Source of the DNA: Mycteria americana
Lineage: Eukaryota; Chordata; Aves; Ciconiiformes; Ciconiidae
NCBI RefSeq assembly: GCF_035582795.1
Contig: NC_134368.1
Span: 15,668,001-15,732,000 of the forward strand
Length of the DNA: 64,000 nt
Direction: 5' to 3'
Within the stretch, counting starts at the first letter, position 1. Every line of letters starts with the position of its first letter. A model generated the notes under the pieces. It saw only the letters and a list, made by a program, of their open reading frames with translations, was not told the origin of the DNA and did not search any database. The position numbers were made by a program, and so were the translations under genes. Positions 50,093 to 63,454 of the stretch are shown one piece after another.

Positions 50093-53000
50093 CCACAATT
50101 GGCCAACACTTTCACTCCAAAAACTTTGTTGGTTTATGTCTCCTCATTTGAGACATAAAATATTATTCCCATTCCCAAGGGATGAGATGAATAAATGATG
50201 GAATGATTTGTTCTGGATAACTACAGAAGCTCATTCTCAATATGCTTTCTGCACACAAAAAAAATAAAGTTAAGTACTCACAGGTGTGCATACTGAGCAT
50301 AAACTCTTTTCAAGTACCAGCAAATACTTGAGGTCTGTTTTATGACACTCAGTTTGCTCCAGGTGTTACAGCTAGCTCCGAATTTACTCAGAAAGAAACC
50401 AAAGAGAATCTTACATTCCCAGAAGCTAAACCATTAGGAAACAGAAGTTAGACTAGCAACACACGGAGAAGATGACTAATCCTCTGAGCTTGCCATGCCA
50501 CATTCATACACTGAGATACTCTGTCGATATTGTAAAGCAACCAGAAGCCCATTTCCATCAATGCATACTATTTTAAAATGAGTAAGTGAATTTTATCAGT
50601 AGTGACAACATCTAGCACTTTTTCTCAAGAAGAAAGACAACAAATTGTCTATGAGGGAATTTCAAACCACATTCATGCTCCCACTGCAAGCTCGACTGTG
50701 ACACAGCTTATGTGCCACATGAGGATTGCGTGCTTGGGTGATCCGTACACAAGCTGTCCATGATGGACATGCTTATTTTAGACCTCAGGAAACTGCATTA
50801 TCTGGAGGTCTCAGGAGAATTGCTAGCCTTTGGAAGACATTTTCTAAAATAATTTCATATATTAGAGAGTCATATTTTCAAAGACTGATTTGTTATGAAC
50901 ACATCAAAAAGAACAGTTGTGCTTTTATATGCCTTCTGAGCAGGAAAGTGCTTTAAAACGTTTTTCAGAGGATATTAGTCACAAAAGGAATAATGGATGA
51001 TTTGTAACACTGCACATCAAAACTGCAATATAGGGCTGAAGCAAGAATCAATATTATTTATCACGATTGTGAGACAAGCCCTGCTGCTGCCCTGAATTAT
51101 CTACAGCAACTGAATCATGACAAAGAGCAAACAAGGGAGAAAGATTTGGTGTTTGAGGGAGTTTAGCTGAGTGGGGTCTTCACCCAGCTAGCTATTTGTG
51201 AGATCCTGACCCCAGAGCATTTCTGCTGAAATTTCAGCAACACAGCTGAAAATCAGATAAATTTTGTAATTTAGTTTAAGAACTTACAGGAATCTATCTT
51301 TAAAAATTTTGACCAGATAGTGTGGTATCTAGTGGAGCAATTTCATTTATGTGGAAGAACACACTGCACATCTTTTTTTCTTTTCTTCTTTTTTTTTTTT
51401 TTTAAATTTGAGTCACTTAATTAATTTTTTTTAAAAGAAAAATGTTTATAGATCTTTTAGGAAAGTGAAAAAATTAGACATGCACAAGGAAAAACACTAT
51501 TATTTTCACCTCTACATACTGAAACAATGAAAAATGTAACAAACAACAGATAACAGACATGAATTGAACAACCAATATTTTAGGTTCAGATCTTTCAAAG
51601 GCATATGAATGCACATCGATAGCTTTATGAATGCAAGCTGCCTTTAAATCAAATGCTGGAATTACGTGTTTGCATAAGTCTCTAAGAATAAGGACACAAC
51701 ACACCTATTTAGGCCTGACAATATATTCAATATGCTTTTCATCAGCTCACACAAATTTTGAACCTTTCTAAATAGCTATTTTGGTTAGCTCACAAAAATT
51801 TGAGATTCAAATCCAATTACAATGCATTAAAATATAAAGTATAGTATATAATGTAAAGGCAAAATGAAAAGTGTTGAAGTTGTAATTATTTCAGATAAAG
51901 CATTTTAATTCCTTCAGCCTTACATAAGCATTATTATAACTTCAAGCATTCTTCCCCAAGTGGCGAAATTACTTTTTTACTATTACATGGTTGATTCAAT
52001 GCACGTTGTCACATCCTGTGGCTCCATTCTGAAGAGAAGCTCCCTACGCCACCGCTCACAAGGTGTGAAGCCGGAGGTTGTTTATGGACTGCTATGATCT
52101 CCTGACATGCAAGTGCCATACAAAAACATGAGATACGCAAGTCAGAAGAGAGGGCAGAGAGCTGAAGTACTTTCTTACTTACTCCAAATACTCACTGATG
52201 GATATTTTGCAGGAATGAAAATTTGGAGATTTGGCATCCAAGTAACAGAGCATTAGGACCCATTCTAGCACCTGTGGGAGCACTGAAATGCTTTGAAAGG
52301 AGGGGTCAGCCATGTCTTTATGAACCGTTTCAGGCATCTCTGGTCTACTGGTTTATCAAAGCCGTCTTTGTCCCTTCACAGCTTGTTGTTCAGAAAAGCC
52401 TCATGCCTTCATTCTCAAGTAACGGCAATGGGAAAGAGATACTGTTGAGCGTCACTCAAGGTGACATGTTTGACATTTCACAAGGTCAAGCTCTATGTTA
52501 AACACAAGTCTGAAATGCCTTCAGACCTAAAACCAGACCTTTTATAATTCCTCTGTATGTTCTAAGATCCCATGCAATAAAGCTTCTGCAATTACTGTAT
52601 TTTGCACTAAAAAAAAGATTTTTAAAAAGGCACATTTTTGACACCTACTATATCAGACACCTCCGAGCAATCACATAGTATCAAATGTACTTGTGAATTC
52701 AATATACTATCAGTTGTCATTTTAACTTCAGTTCTGATCCTTCGCACAAACAAATTTCTCAAATAGGCAGTGGTGAGGGCTGGAACAGTAGCCACATTTT
52801 AAGCTTTTTGTAATTTGTCAAAAATTGATTTGTATACTAGCTTTTCAATCTCATCCATACATTTTAATGTATGACTCAAGCCAGTGTTTTATTCTATTAC
52901 ATGTATCTACAGATGGTTGAGGGGAGAAAATCTAGGCATTCAAAGTAGTTAATTGGTGACATTTGGAGAACTAACTTCTGGTTGATTTTTTGAATAACTC

Positions 53001-55477
53001 TAAAGTGAACATATTTGTTTCCCAAACATTTGGGATAATTTTGTAGAAGCACACCAATGATCAAAAAAGTGTCTGTTGTCTCTCAAGCAATCAGATTAGT
53101 ATTTAAATACACAGAAGGGATTATGCATTCATTCTGTGAAGGCATTTTAAAGATTTTTTTTTTCTGTTTTAGAATTACAAAAACGAGCTAAGGAGAGGAT
53201 ATTGCCTTTCTGTAAAGAAACAGGTGACTCACAAGCTAAATTTTGAGAATAAGGTTGACTGAAATAGGAAAAAAGTGAAAGTTAGGGACTGAGGAGACAT
53301 CATAGTTTGATCTTGTGAAAAAGCTTTAAAAATCAAAGTCTGAGTAACACTGCTTTCATCTTTAGGTGCAAACTCTAAGCTCTCTCTCTTTTTAAAGAAG
53401 AGAAAACCAAAAACCCTGCAAGGTGGAAATATAATTTACCTTCATTAAAACTAAACTGGTAATTTCATAATCACAAAATGGGAAATTTTTATGACACAAA
53501 ATGATAAATTCCCCAAGGCCACAGCAAACTTCATATGGATGCATACTAAATCACTCAAAAAGCTTTAATATGCATATGAAAAGTTAGAGAAAGTAGTTTG
53601 CCTTTTTATTTGAATTTACTGAGGGCCTTTTTAAACAGTTGCCACCAGGTGATCTGTCAGATGGGATTAGCAGGACAAGAAGGGAGAGCCCTGAGTTGCG
53701 TGAATTCAGATCTGACTGACAGCCAGAGCTCAGGTAACTCCCTGGTTTTGTGCACAAGCCAGAAACCACAATTTTGGAGAAACTTGATTATTCCTTAAAG
53801 GTCTCTGGATAATTTAAAAACATAACAAATAAAAGTATTCTGATTATACGCCCCTAGATTTGAGACCTCATTCCCTGCCACCTGCCTGGCCGCCACGGAG
53901 GCAGGCGGTGGGACAGCTAGTGCCTGGCCAGCCAGGTTGGAAGGCAATCCCCAACACTGCTTAAATAGTCAGTCCCCATCTTCTTGGAGAAACAGCTATT
54001 AATCCACACAGAAGCACCCGCTTGCTGGATGAGCTTGTTGCTGCCTCCCGGACCATACTGATGCTGATGACTAAGGTTAGGTTTTCAAAAATACAAGGGA
54101 ATTCTTTCTCTGCTGTATTTGGTAGGTGTTCTAATGGCCTCAGTGAGAAAAGAATTATGTCTCTACCTGCTTTTGAAAATCTCACCTTAAATGTCTAAGC
54201 TGGCAAGTCCTTACTCTGTGCCGTGAAACTGGTGAAAAACATTCACTGATTTCAGTAAGCATTAAAACAAGCTCTTAAAGCTTATAGCTCTGAGCAGTCT
54301 AATTGAAGTTAATGTTAGTAGGAGTGCAGAGTTTGGAAGGGTGACAGCCTTTATACTCATGTTGACTTCTGAAGGTGGTCCAAGTAATCAAAATGACTAC
54401 AGACTTCTTTTACAAGAAATTTTAAATTAACTCTCAAACTTAGATCAAGGGTCAGATGTTATAAGACTTTCAAGTTCTCCCATAAAATATCTCATACAGA
54501 TAATTTTAAACAGTACTACTTAGTAAAAGCAGTTTTACTTGTCAAATGAAAATTAATATATAGTCTTACAGTATGATGTAATTTTACCGTATATGCAAAT
54601 ACTGTTATACAGTATTGCATATGATAAAGTATCATATAATTTTCAGTTGTAAGAAGGCACAAACAACATTAACACCTCCTTGCCTGTTATTCAAATCTCT
54701 TACTCAGAGATGATTTGAAGGGTAATCCAAAATCTCTCTCCCGGTTGTGAGGACCTGCAAGTAGCCTGGAGGGCTTGCTCCCCTCTGTGCCCTTCCCCTG
54801 CCCCTAGTATTCTCCTCTGTGCTTTAAAAAAACCCAATTACCACTTCTTTATTTTGTGTTGTAGTTGTGAGCTTCATTCTTAAACTGTTATCAGTGGAGA
54901 AGGATGGCTCTTTAAAGAGTTTGGACATGGTTGGTCAGGGGACTGATCAGCTGTCCTTCAGCTCCTGAGATGGAGAATCAGCTCCTGTGTGAGCTCCAGA
55001 GACTGTGGATGGTCCTTGGGAGAGCTTCATGGTCAGGAAAAGGACCTCAGTGTGGTTTTGAGCGAGAAGCTGCTTGAAGCCTCCTTTGCCAAACAACGAC
55101 ACATCAACAATGATGAAGCGTTCTTTGGAATCAGAGGGGAAAAATGCTGTTCTATGTTGAACTTTGAATTTTATTTTTTCTTTTTCTTTTTTAAATTTAA
55201 ATTTTATCTTTTTAGAAAATAGACTTACCCTATTAGAATACAAACATCAGCTGTCAGACAGCTCTTGATGAAACTGGCCTCTGTCCCCCGTACAACTAGT
55301 GCAGCCAAGGAAATAAAGCAATCCACTAAAAGCAAAGCTTATGGGAGCCTGGGGAAGCTGGAACAGGAACAAATTCATCCATACAGCAACTAGGCTGCAG
55401 CAAGAAGGAACCAGCTAATGAAGATAAAAGCCTGACAGAAGAGACTGAAAAAAAGAGCCATGAAGCCAAGCTTAGAC

Positions 55478-55514
55478 AGGGAGAGGAGAGGAGGGGAGAG
55501 GGAGAGGGAGAGGA
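55478..55514. repeat. GA-rich purine tract
   Basis: A pure plus-strand purine run of ggagag and gagggga units. It is about 400 bases downstream (in the transcription direction) of the SLC2A9 penultimate exon, within the intron. Confidence 0.85.
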
Positions 55515-55916
55515 TCTATTCCTCAATGAGACCAACAAGAATTCTCAAAGCCTAGGGTAAACCAGAAGATGGGTGGCCTAAAGGCTGAAGAAAAAGGCAG
55601 TGACAATCACCATCAGTGACCGTGAACTCGTGATGCAGCCATTAGACTGCATTGCTAAAGCACTCCTGTGGGGAATTTGCCATACAGGGTTGTCCACGGT
55701 TACAATAATTTTTCTTTTGCAGGACAATTTTCTCCAAGACATTCAAACAAGGAGATATGTAGGTAGCACAACTGAACGGTATCAAAAACATGGTGGGAAT
55801 TTAATCCACTTCAATAAAAAGACATTTATTATTACCTGAAAATTACTATTCAAACATCGTATGCTGCACTATACCAGCTATATCATAGCATATCAAATAT
55901 CAAGGCTGCTGAGTAC

Positions 55917-56044
55917 CTGAATGAAAGGGAAGAGCAGTCCGACTGCGAAGTTGGAGAGCCAGTTGACTGTCCCCGCTATCATGAATGCGGCCGGCCTCTG
56001 TGACTGCTGGAAAAACTCTCCGGTGAGGACAAACGGAATCCCAC
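55917..56044 (-). CDS. SLC2A9: SLC2A9 (GLUT9) penultimate coding exon, TM10-TM11 region
   Basis: This 128-bp internal exon lies on the minus strand. It has an acceptor ending tttcag (AG at 56045-56046) and a donor gtactc starting at 55916. The incoming phase is 1 (two bases complete a Gly codon) and the outgoing phase is 0, the same layout as the 128-bp exon I recall at this point in GLUT genes. The 42 full codons begin [13 protein letters not shown] and continue SQRPAAFM, then [20 protein letters not shown]. The segment includes the conserved Glu (GEFF), the RPAA motif at the TM10/TM11 loop and the NW of TM11, all hallmarks of sugar transporters of the major facilitator family. QQSQRPAAF with [10 protein letters not shown] is very close to mammalian GLUT9. 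No stop or frameshift is seen. The preceding exon, which should end in a Gly codon split after its first base, is not recognised inside this window. Confidence 0.95.
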
Positions 56045-57729
56045 CTGAAACAGGGTCCAACAAGTCAGTGGTTCTAGTAAACTTCCTCTGCCAACAGCTG
56101 TTTCACTTACAGAGGTGAACATGCTCCGTGCTGCACACCTCAGTGACTAGCACTGCTCTACAGCTCTCTGCTTAGGTGTACGCAGGGCTTCTGAGCCAGT
56201 AAAATGTGACTTGTCAAAACCATACTTTAGAGAAGTGACACCTTCCTCTTTCATGCCACCACATCTCCTGTTTTACATCCTTTCACTGACGGCAAGCAGG
56301 TAACAGAGCAGTGAATCCACACAACAGCTTCTCGAGTACCATGTGATGAGCCATTTATTAAAAATAACAATGATTGTTTCTACTAAAATGCTTGAAATTC
56401 TGAAAATTCAGAAATACTCCAAAATAGTTTCAGGCCTTAACAGTTGGAAAGATGGCTTCAAAGAGATTAAACAGTATTTTTTTTATAATTATTACCCACT
56501 TTATTTCAGCAATAAAAAAGGCAAAACATTTGCTTCTCTACGAGCATGCTTTTCATTGATGCTTATTTAATACATTCCCTTACTAGATATACTGCTGGCA
56601 CTTCTGGCAAGGTCTATTTCTCCCATCAGCCGAGGACTCTGATCTCCATAATAACAAGCTCAGTTGAATACCACATTTGTCACTCGTGTTTCCTTCCACT
56701 TAGGCAGTGGACTACTTTGTACAGCACTGGCATATTGCTGGCCTGACAATAACCCCCAGGGAATAGCTGTCTAGTAGCTGAAAGTCTCAATCTATGATCT
56801 TTGGCTTTCTTCATTCCAATAGGATATTTCAATAGAAATATTTCAATTTTTGCAGAATAAAACATGGATTGCATTTGCTGGTTGGCTACATATTTCAGTT
56901 AATGTTGCACATTAGACATGCATCTACTTGCAGAATTATTTCAGCAGTTTGGAGAACTGTAAACCTAGTAACATCAGTCAGGTCTTCAGTATTCTGGTGC
57001 TACCAATTTCTACCTCTAGGTTCTCATGTCTGCCGGTATTATCTGCCTCACCACTTAGCTTTGTAGGTGAGACCCATGTACACACATACTATGTAAGTCC
57101 TTTCTCTCTTTTAAGCATTTTAACAAGTTGGTGTGAACAGTCAAGAGCATATTAATGGACACACTTCCTCTCAAAAACCTCTATAACAATCCTGACTTCC
57201 AATATATATATAAATTAAGATAAATACACCACCAAAAACTTATCCATCTACTGGATCTTATTGCATGTTTTTGCTTGATCTATGTGTTTATCTTTTGCAC
57301 TGCCCCTACTCTTGGACAGTTGTGAATACATCTGTAAGTGCTTTATGGTGATGCATTGTCAGGTAGTCCCTTGTGCTCAATGGCACTACACTTAAACACA
57401 TGCACCAGAAGCTGTCCTACAAGTAGTATGAGATAGGAATTTGTAAACACATAACAGGACATGCAGATGACACATGGTATCAGATATTCCTCCATTCCAG
57501 ATCTTTTAGATGCAGAGACTATGAATACATGCATAAAAGAAAGGCAACATGATGCACCAAACAGCTATATATGTTAGTAGGCATCATCAGCCTACATCAC
57601 TCTCCATCATCAGCTAATGTGACTTTTTGTGAGAACATATCTACAATGGTAGCAAAGGCTTCAACTGAACTTTCTGTCCCAAAGACTGCCAGTATAAATT
57701 ACACCAAAAAAAGTACAGAGCAAATAAAT

Positions 57730-57785
57730 TTATTTACTCCTACTTTATGCACAGGAAACTAAGATATGGAGAGTTTAGGCCATCC
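57730..57785 (+). repeat. MIR-like SINE core remnant (tentative)
   Basis: The stretch ctactttatgcacaggaaac followed by taagatatggagagttta tracks the MIR core (bases around acagatgaggaaactgaggc) with several substitutions. It is old and short and lies in an upstream SLC2A9 intron. Confidence 0.4.
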
Positions 57786-60700
57786 AAGCCCTAGTTTAGT
57801 GTCCTTCTACAAGCCATATGTAGTATCTGAATTCTGTGACTAAAAGTAGTGACCTCTCCCAATAGCACTTTGAACATGTAGAATAAGCAGCTGAACAGAC
57901 ATAACTTATCGAAATTCAAGCAACACGTGGTCTATCAATCCTTGGTGGCTTCCACTACCTATTTTATCATACACTTGGGATTTGGGTTCAAATCTTAAGA
58001 TATGGCAGGCAAAACAACAATCACATCTGTTCTGTCAGCATCTGTTTTAGGTCTCAAATGCCATGCGAGGCAGCGGTTTCCCAGGGCACTTGCCCCTTGG
58101 AGAGAGGAACTGAAGGACTGGAAACACAGAAATCATGTAAGATGATTTATTTATGATCATTTATTCTGTCATGCCTTTGCTGTAGGACAATCTACAGAGG
58201 TGTTGCTGTTCTTGTCAGTATAATAAAAAATGCTGTTCGAGACCCATTTGGGAAAATACACATTATACAAGAGAGGAAAAAAGCCAGAGGCAAAAAAAAG
58301 ACCCAAAAAAGTACAAAAGGACAGAGACAGATCAGAAAGCATAAATGTTATGGAAATAAAAATGCATGGGCACTATCTTGGAAAAAGGTTCCTTGAAATT
58401 CAAATGTAATTTCTAGGTACATATTAATCATCACTAAAACTTATTATTAGTCACACTTGCCACAAAAGCTCTTCAATCTAATTTGAAAAATAATAAATTA
58501 ATCTAGTGATGGTAAAAATAGTATTTTGCAAAGTCTAAAAAAAAGAAATTAGCAGCTGCTCTGAGTTCTTTCAAATGTTCTGTAGAGGAATGGGAAAGGT
58601 GGCACGGACAGACCTCCAGACTTTCTCGTGGCGTAGACAAGCATCTCCATAGCATCACAAAACAGAGAAAGTCAGTTTCTGTAAAGGGATGACTTAAGAC
58701 AAATTATACTGAAGATCAAGGAGTCTGAAAAGAGAAACCAAATGAAGCTAGGTCATTGCTGTGTATTGTTATATGCCTCTAAGAGCAGAGACTTGATCTT
58801 ACTAGGATGCAGAGCAGGGGATGCAAATATCTTACCGAGAGCCACACCACTGTGAAGAACACACTCCACAACTGAGTGAAGTGAAAAAGAAATTAGGGCA
58901 GACTGAAGGAAAAATGTAAAGCCTTAAGACACAAACAGCGAAGACACCTGAGATCAGCTGAACTGATAGCTCCCCGAGTCCATCCCCAGCCATGTCATGG
59001 TGTCAGAGGTGTGTTCAAGGACTCCTTTTCTCCTGGAACTTAATTTATTTGAGAAAGAAATCCGGGTGCATGGGATTGAGGGAAGCTGTAGTATGCTTTG
59101 ACTAGGTCATTTTGGATCCAGGCTGCAGTGTGCCACTACTCAGTCTGCAGATGCAGGCTTGGTCCTCTCTCACTCTCTCTTTACAAAATCCCAGGATTTT
59201 CCACCTTACTTTTTGAGTAGTTGAGTCATGACAACAATATGGCATCTCACCAACCATTCCTTACAGAGTCAGTCTCATTGCAAGGTTCTCTACATAATCA
59301 CTAGAATAGATGAGTCCATACTGGCCTGTGTTCAAATATAGATACTTGGAAACCACAGCCAGAAGTAATCAACCAAACCTGTTTTGAAACAGCCTCCTTG
59401 TCATGGGTTTTGCAACTTTAGTATGTGTTTGAACGTGGGTGAGATTGTTTCACAAAAAAGCTAACTGATGTTCTTTCTCATGGGGGATGAACCTGGCATT
59501 AGCATTTCCCCTGGAAGGCTTTCCACACAATTTTCAGTGGAACAGCTTTATTTTAGCTCTGATCATAAAACCAAAAATGTATATTAGGATTTCCTGTAGG
59601 AGTTTTTCAGCAAGGTAGCTTCTGAAAATGAATTTAAAGAGGTAATGCATTGACCACAATAATTATAGTGATTCATTTCTAATACGCCGTTCTTTTCAGC
59701 ATTGCAGTGAACATAATGGAAGAAGCTCTTCACATACTGCAGTGCCATTAAAGAAAGATTATTATACCTGTTAGCATGCTACATCTATTGGAAATTACAA
59801 ATTTCCTATTGCAGGGCTTATCAATGGGCTGTTTAATGAAACTAGATTAAGTCCATGTGACACAATAAGACATGCAACAATACTTCTAATACCTCTGTAA
59901 TTAGTCCAGTTACACTTAGAATCAACGTCATTTGCTGGTAAACATCCAGAATCTCAACCCAATAGTCCTTTATGCATGAACAGAAATAACATTCTTGGTA
60001 TACAGGCTACAGATGTTCAAATATATATTTAAATTTGCACAAGTATCAATATGTTTTTGCATGAAAAATTAAGTACACATATTTATTGTTTTGTTCAGTG
60101 AGCACTAACAAATAAACACTGCTTAGCAGACATTACTCAATTCAGTGCAAAAATCTGAATGCAGAAAACACGAAAAAGGAAAGAAAATACCGAGATCCTC
60201 ATTCTGTTTTTATCCAGTACCTAACTGGGAGTTGAAGTCATGGCTATATATATGATCTATGAAATGAAACTGTTAAAAGAATAAATGCCTAATACAAATC
60301 AGGGAGATTTATTACATTGGTAAATCGCCTCTAAAGGCGATGGAAACTTTGTGCCCTAAGAACCAGTAAAGAGAAAGGAAGTCGCTCCCTCAGCCAGCAG
60401 CTCATCTTTCAATACACACGCAAGACAAAACTCTGTGTGTTTAGGCAGTGACTCCCCGGCCAGCCGTGGGGCTTCCAGCCCCACCAGGAGGACCACCCAT
60501 GGCCACACAGCCTAGCGTCCTGCTGCGCGACTCAGCACTCCAAGTTCTGCCCGTACAGGAGGGAGTCTGGGGCAAGAGCTCCCAGACTTTCCAAGTCCAT
60601 GCTTTGAGAGAAGGAGTCTTCAAAGTGAGATGTTTTGAGAAAATAGGCAGGTACTTTGCAACAATGTTCTGGTTTGGAAAAAAAATGTCTGTGCAGCTCT

Positions 60701-60957
60701 AAACAAGATCAAGCAAACCAGCTTTTGACTGCAAGGCAAGGCATGCAGAGAAGACTGATATATCCTAATAAGGCTGGGAGATAAAGTACTATCTCAATGA
60801 AAGGCTTCAGTATTTGCAATTCAAGGGGCAAAAGACAACTCTAGAGGGCAGCTGTGGGAGAGAAGCAATGGAAGTGAGACGAAGATCCTGGAAGAAAACT
60901 GCTGGAAAAATAACCCAATATTCTTGAGTGAGAGAGCAAAAGGCTGTTAGTTTCTAC

Positions 60958-61033
60958 CCAGAACTTAGCTATACACAAACAAACAACCCCAATCAACCAA
61001 CCAAAACCCCTCAAAATCCCCACCAAACCCCAT
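60958..61033. repeat. CCAA/CAAA-rich low-complexity tract
   Basis: The plus strand is A/C only for most of this stretch, with caaacaaacaa and caaccaaccaaaa units. No gene. Confidence 0.7.
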
Positions 61034-63454
61034 GGGAAAATATACTGCAGAGTACTGCCAGTGAGGGATGCAACGCAACTACTGAGTTTCTTCTATGGGT
61101 CTACAGATAGAATAAGAATTTTGCAAAATACATATCTCAGGCTTTAAAGAGGTGTTCTGTAACCTGGCAGATTATTTTAACTTGTACATCGTATTTGATA
61201 GAATAATACCCCACCAAATAACAACATTACATAGTCAGATATGACGGCTGTATTGCCCAGCTAATCCTGTTGAGAGAACTGGGAGCAGAACGTGTGACGG
61301 GGTGTACTGAGTCACAGCTTCATGATACAGACTTTGCTATCTGTCTCCAGCGCTTCTCCACCGGAGAACTGTTGATCTCGTCTACCACAGAATTAAGTAA
61401 AACAGGCCTTTCGCTTCTATAAAACAGTATAGTTCATTAACCACATTAATTTGTACCATTTGAAGAGCATGGTCTTTTCTGCCCTAGATTAAAGGCCACT
61501 TGAATAAAGAACATTTAAAGCTAAGTCAGTCTATGGCAAACCAACAGGGCAAACCATAACATAAAATTAGAAAACATAAATAATACAAAGCCTGGCTAAA
61601 CAATAATACAATAAATAGTACCTATAGTTATTAACAGTCTAGGTTTTAATGCAATATTTTGTGGAAAGGGTTTTTGCATTGATTAACTGGCCTTTGGTTT
61701 AGCATCTATAAAACCTGTTACTCTAACAGCATATAGAAAGCCAGTTCTGGAGGTATTCTGAACTTTGTTGGTGCAAGGTAACCCACATCATTCAGGGTAA
61801 ATAAATAAACTAAGCAATGGTGCAGAATAAAAATACTGATATACTCTGTCGTAACATCATTAGTTAAAATGGTAATTCTTGGTTCTTGGGTAATTTACAC
61901 TAAAATGGTTGACATCCAACAACAAGTTTATTAGCTAATGAGGAAAACATATAATATTCTTTCTACGTCCATTTAGGTTAACTATTTCTAAAGCATATAT
62001 TCCATGTAATTTTGTAAAGCAAAAGACATAAGAATACCCTTATCTGAACCACCTGATAATTTCTTCTTCAGTAAATTCTCCCCCTCTTGAATAATAATTA
62101 GTGTATTTTCCTATAATTTTTAGTTCCATAAGGCAGTGCTCTCAAGCAGAATTTTATGAGCAGTCATTTACTGACTGAATCATTTTTCTCTGAAAATTTG
62201 TTTAATGAAGGCAAAATACTTACTACGTAACTGATGAACCCCAATAATTTCAGTACTTTTAAGATATCATTTTTTACATGAGTTATAATAATTCCTTTTA
62301 AATACAGCTGTTTCCTGGAAGCCTGAGTAATATCTTCAGTTTTTCATAGCTTTTCCTTTTTTGCCTTTTTTATTGTAATAGAAACCAGCAGTCCAGACAT
62401 AGGCCATTCTGCCAACTACGGTACAAATCCAATACATCTTTTTTTGGTGTTTTGGTAACACTTTCAATCTGGTGGGGTATTTTGTGATTTTTTGTTGTTG
62501 CTTGATTATTTTTTTATGTTGGCTTTTTTTTTTTTTTTGCTAAAACTGAACATCAACATTAAATATCTACTGTGGTACTTAGCAGTATTTCTTTTTGCTT
62601 CATCATTATAATTCTGCATAACTACTGGAGAATAAAATACAATTTAAAAATACACTCAACTTTTAACTACATGTAAATAGTCTTTTAAACATTTCTGCTA
62701 TATTTTCAGACTCACTTTATCATATCAGAACCCTAATTGTAGCCTGACTTTCTGTTCTTCTATTTGAACGTGAAGAAAAAATTTCTTTACTGAGCTATGA
62801 CTAAGTCTTTATGATATAATTAATTTTATAAGTATTCTCAGTAACAATGCTGATCAGACACTGATTAGCATCACTTCTGTTAATATTACATTACTAAAAA
62901 CAATGATCTCAATGACGAGATCAATGATAAGAGAGTGGTTACTTTAATAAAAGCACAGAAGTGTCCCTTACATTTTCATCCACTATGCAGATGGCAGTAT
63001 CGCGGAAATACCTGAATTAAACACTCACGAGTGTGATCAGTCCTAAGTAAGTGAAATATTCATACAGTCACATCACTATGACAGGACTGAAAACAGAAAA
63101 AAACCCAACCCCTATCTAGTCTAGGCTTATTACTTCTACAATAATCTACTCAAAAAATATATAGTCATCAGACATGATTTCCCTGTCAGGAATTCAGGTT
63201 GACAGCCCATTAGTACAAAATGCTGCTGGTTGTGAACCTATGCAAGCTAAAACAGTCTTGAAAACTCAGCGTGGCATGTCAGGCTTTCCTCATGAAATAT
63301 TTTAACAAACAAATTAATCATAGTAGCAGTGCACAATTATGTCATTGTACAGCTGCATTCATCCTGAAGGACCCCAAGAGTAAAAATAGTAGACCAAATT
63401 TTCAGAGAAGCTGGGACAAAAGAGTCTCTCCCTGTCCTCCTCCTCCTGTTTAAG

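Larger units (their letters stand above)
35186..55916 (-). other. SLC2A9: SLC2A9 last intron (about 20.7 kb)
   Basis: This is the intron between the last two SLC2A9 coding exons. Its donor gtactc and its pyrimidine-rich acceptor are both intact on the minus strand. It is mostly AT-rich unique sequence. Recognisable contents are a 946-bp minus-strand CR1 copy, a short plus-strand CR1 tail near 50.0 kb, a 28-bp perfect palindrome at 41030, an AAAC microsatellite at 46867 and a GA-rich tract at 55478. No other coding exon was recognised inside it. Confidence 0.85.
56045..63454 (-). other. SLC2A9: Upstream SLC2A9 intron sequence
   Basis: This lies upstream of the 128-bp exon on the transcribed strand. 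I searched by eye for the preceding exon, which should encode the TM9-TM10 region ending in a Gly-Pro-Gly type motif before a phase 1 donor, and did not find it. It holds an old MIR-like fragment, a CCAA-rich tract and a T-rich stretch at 62437-62540. Confidence 0.6.

Noticed and set aside
58820..58860. Minus-strand donor-like gtaag near 58835 as another SLC2A9 exon end
   Set aside because: In the required phase the translation does not resemble any GLUT segment, and no matching acceptor or motif lies upstream.
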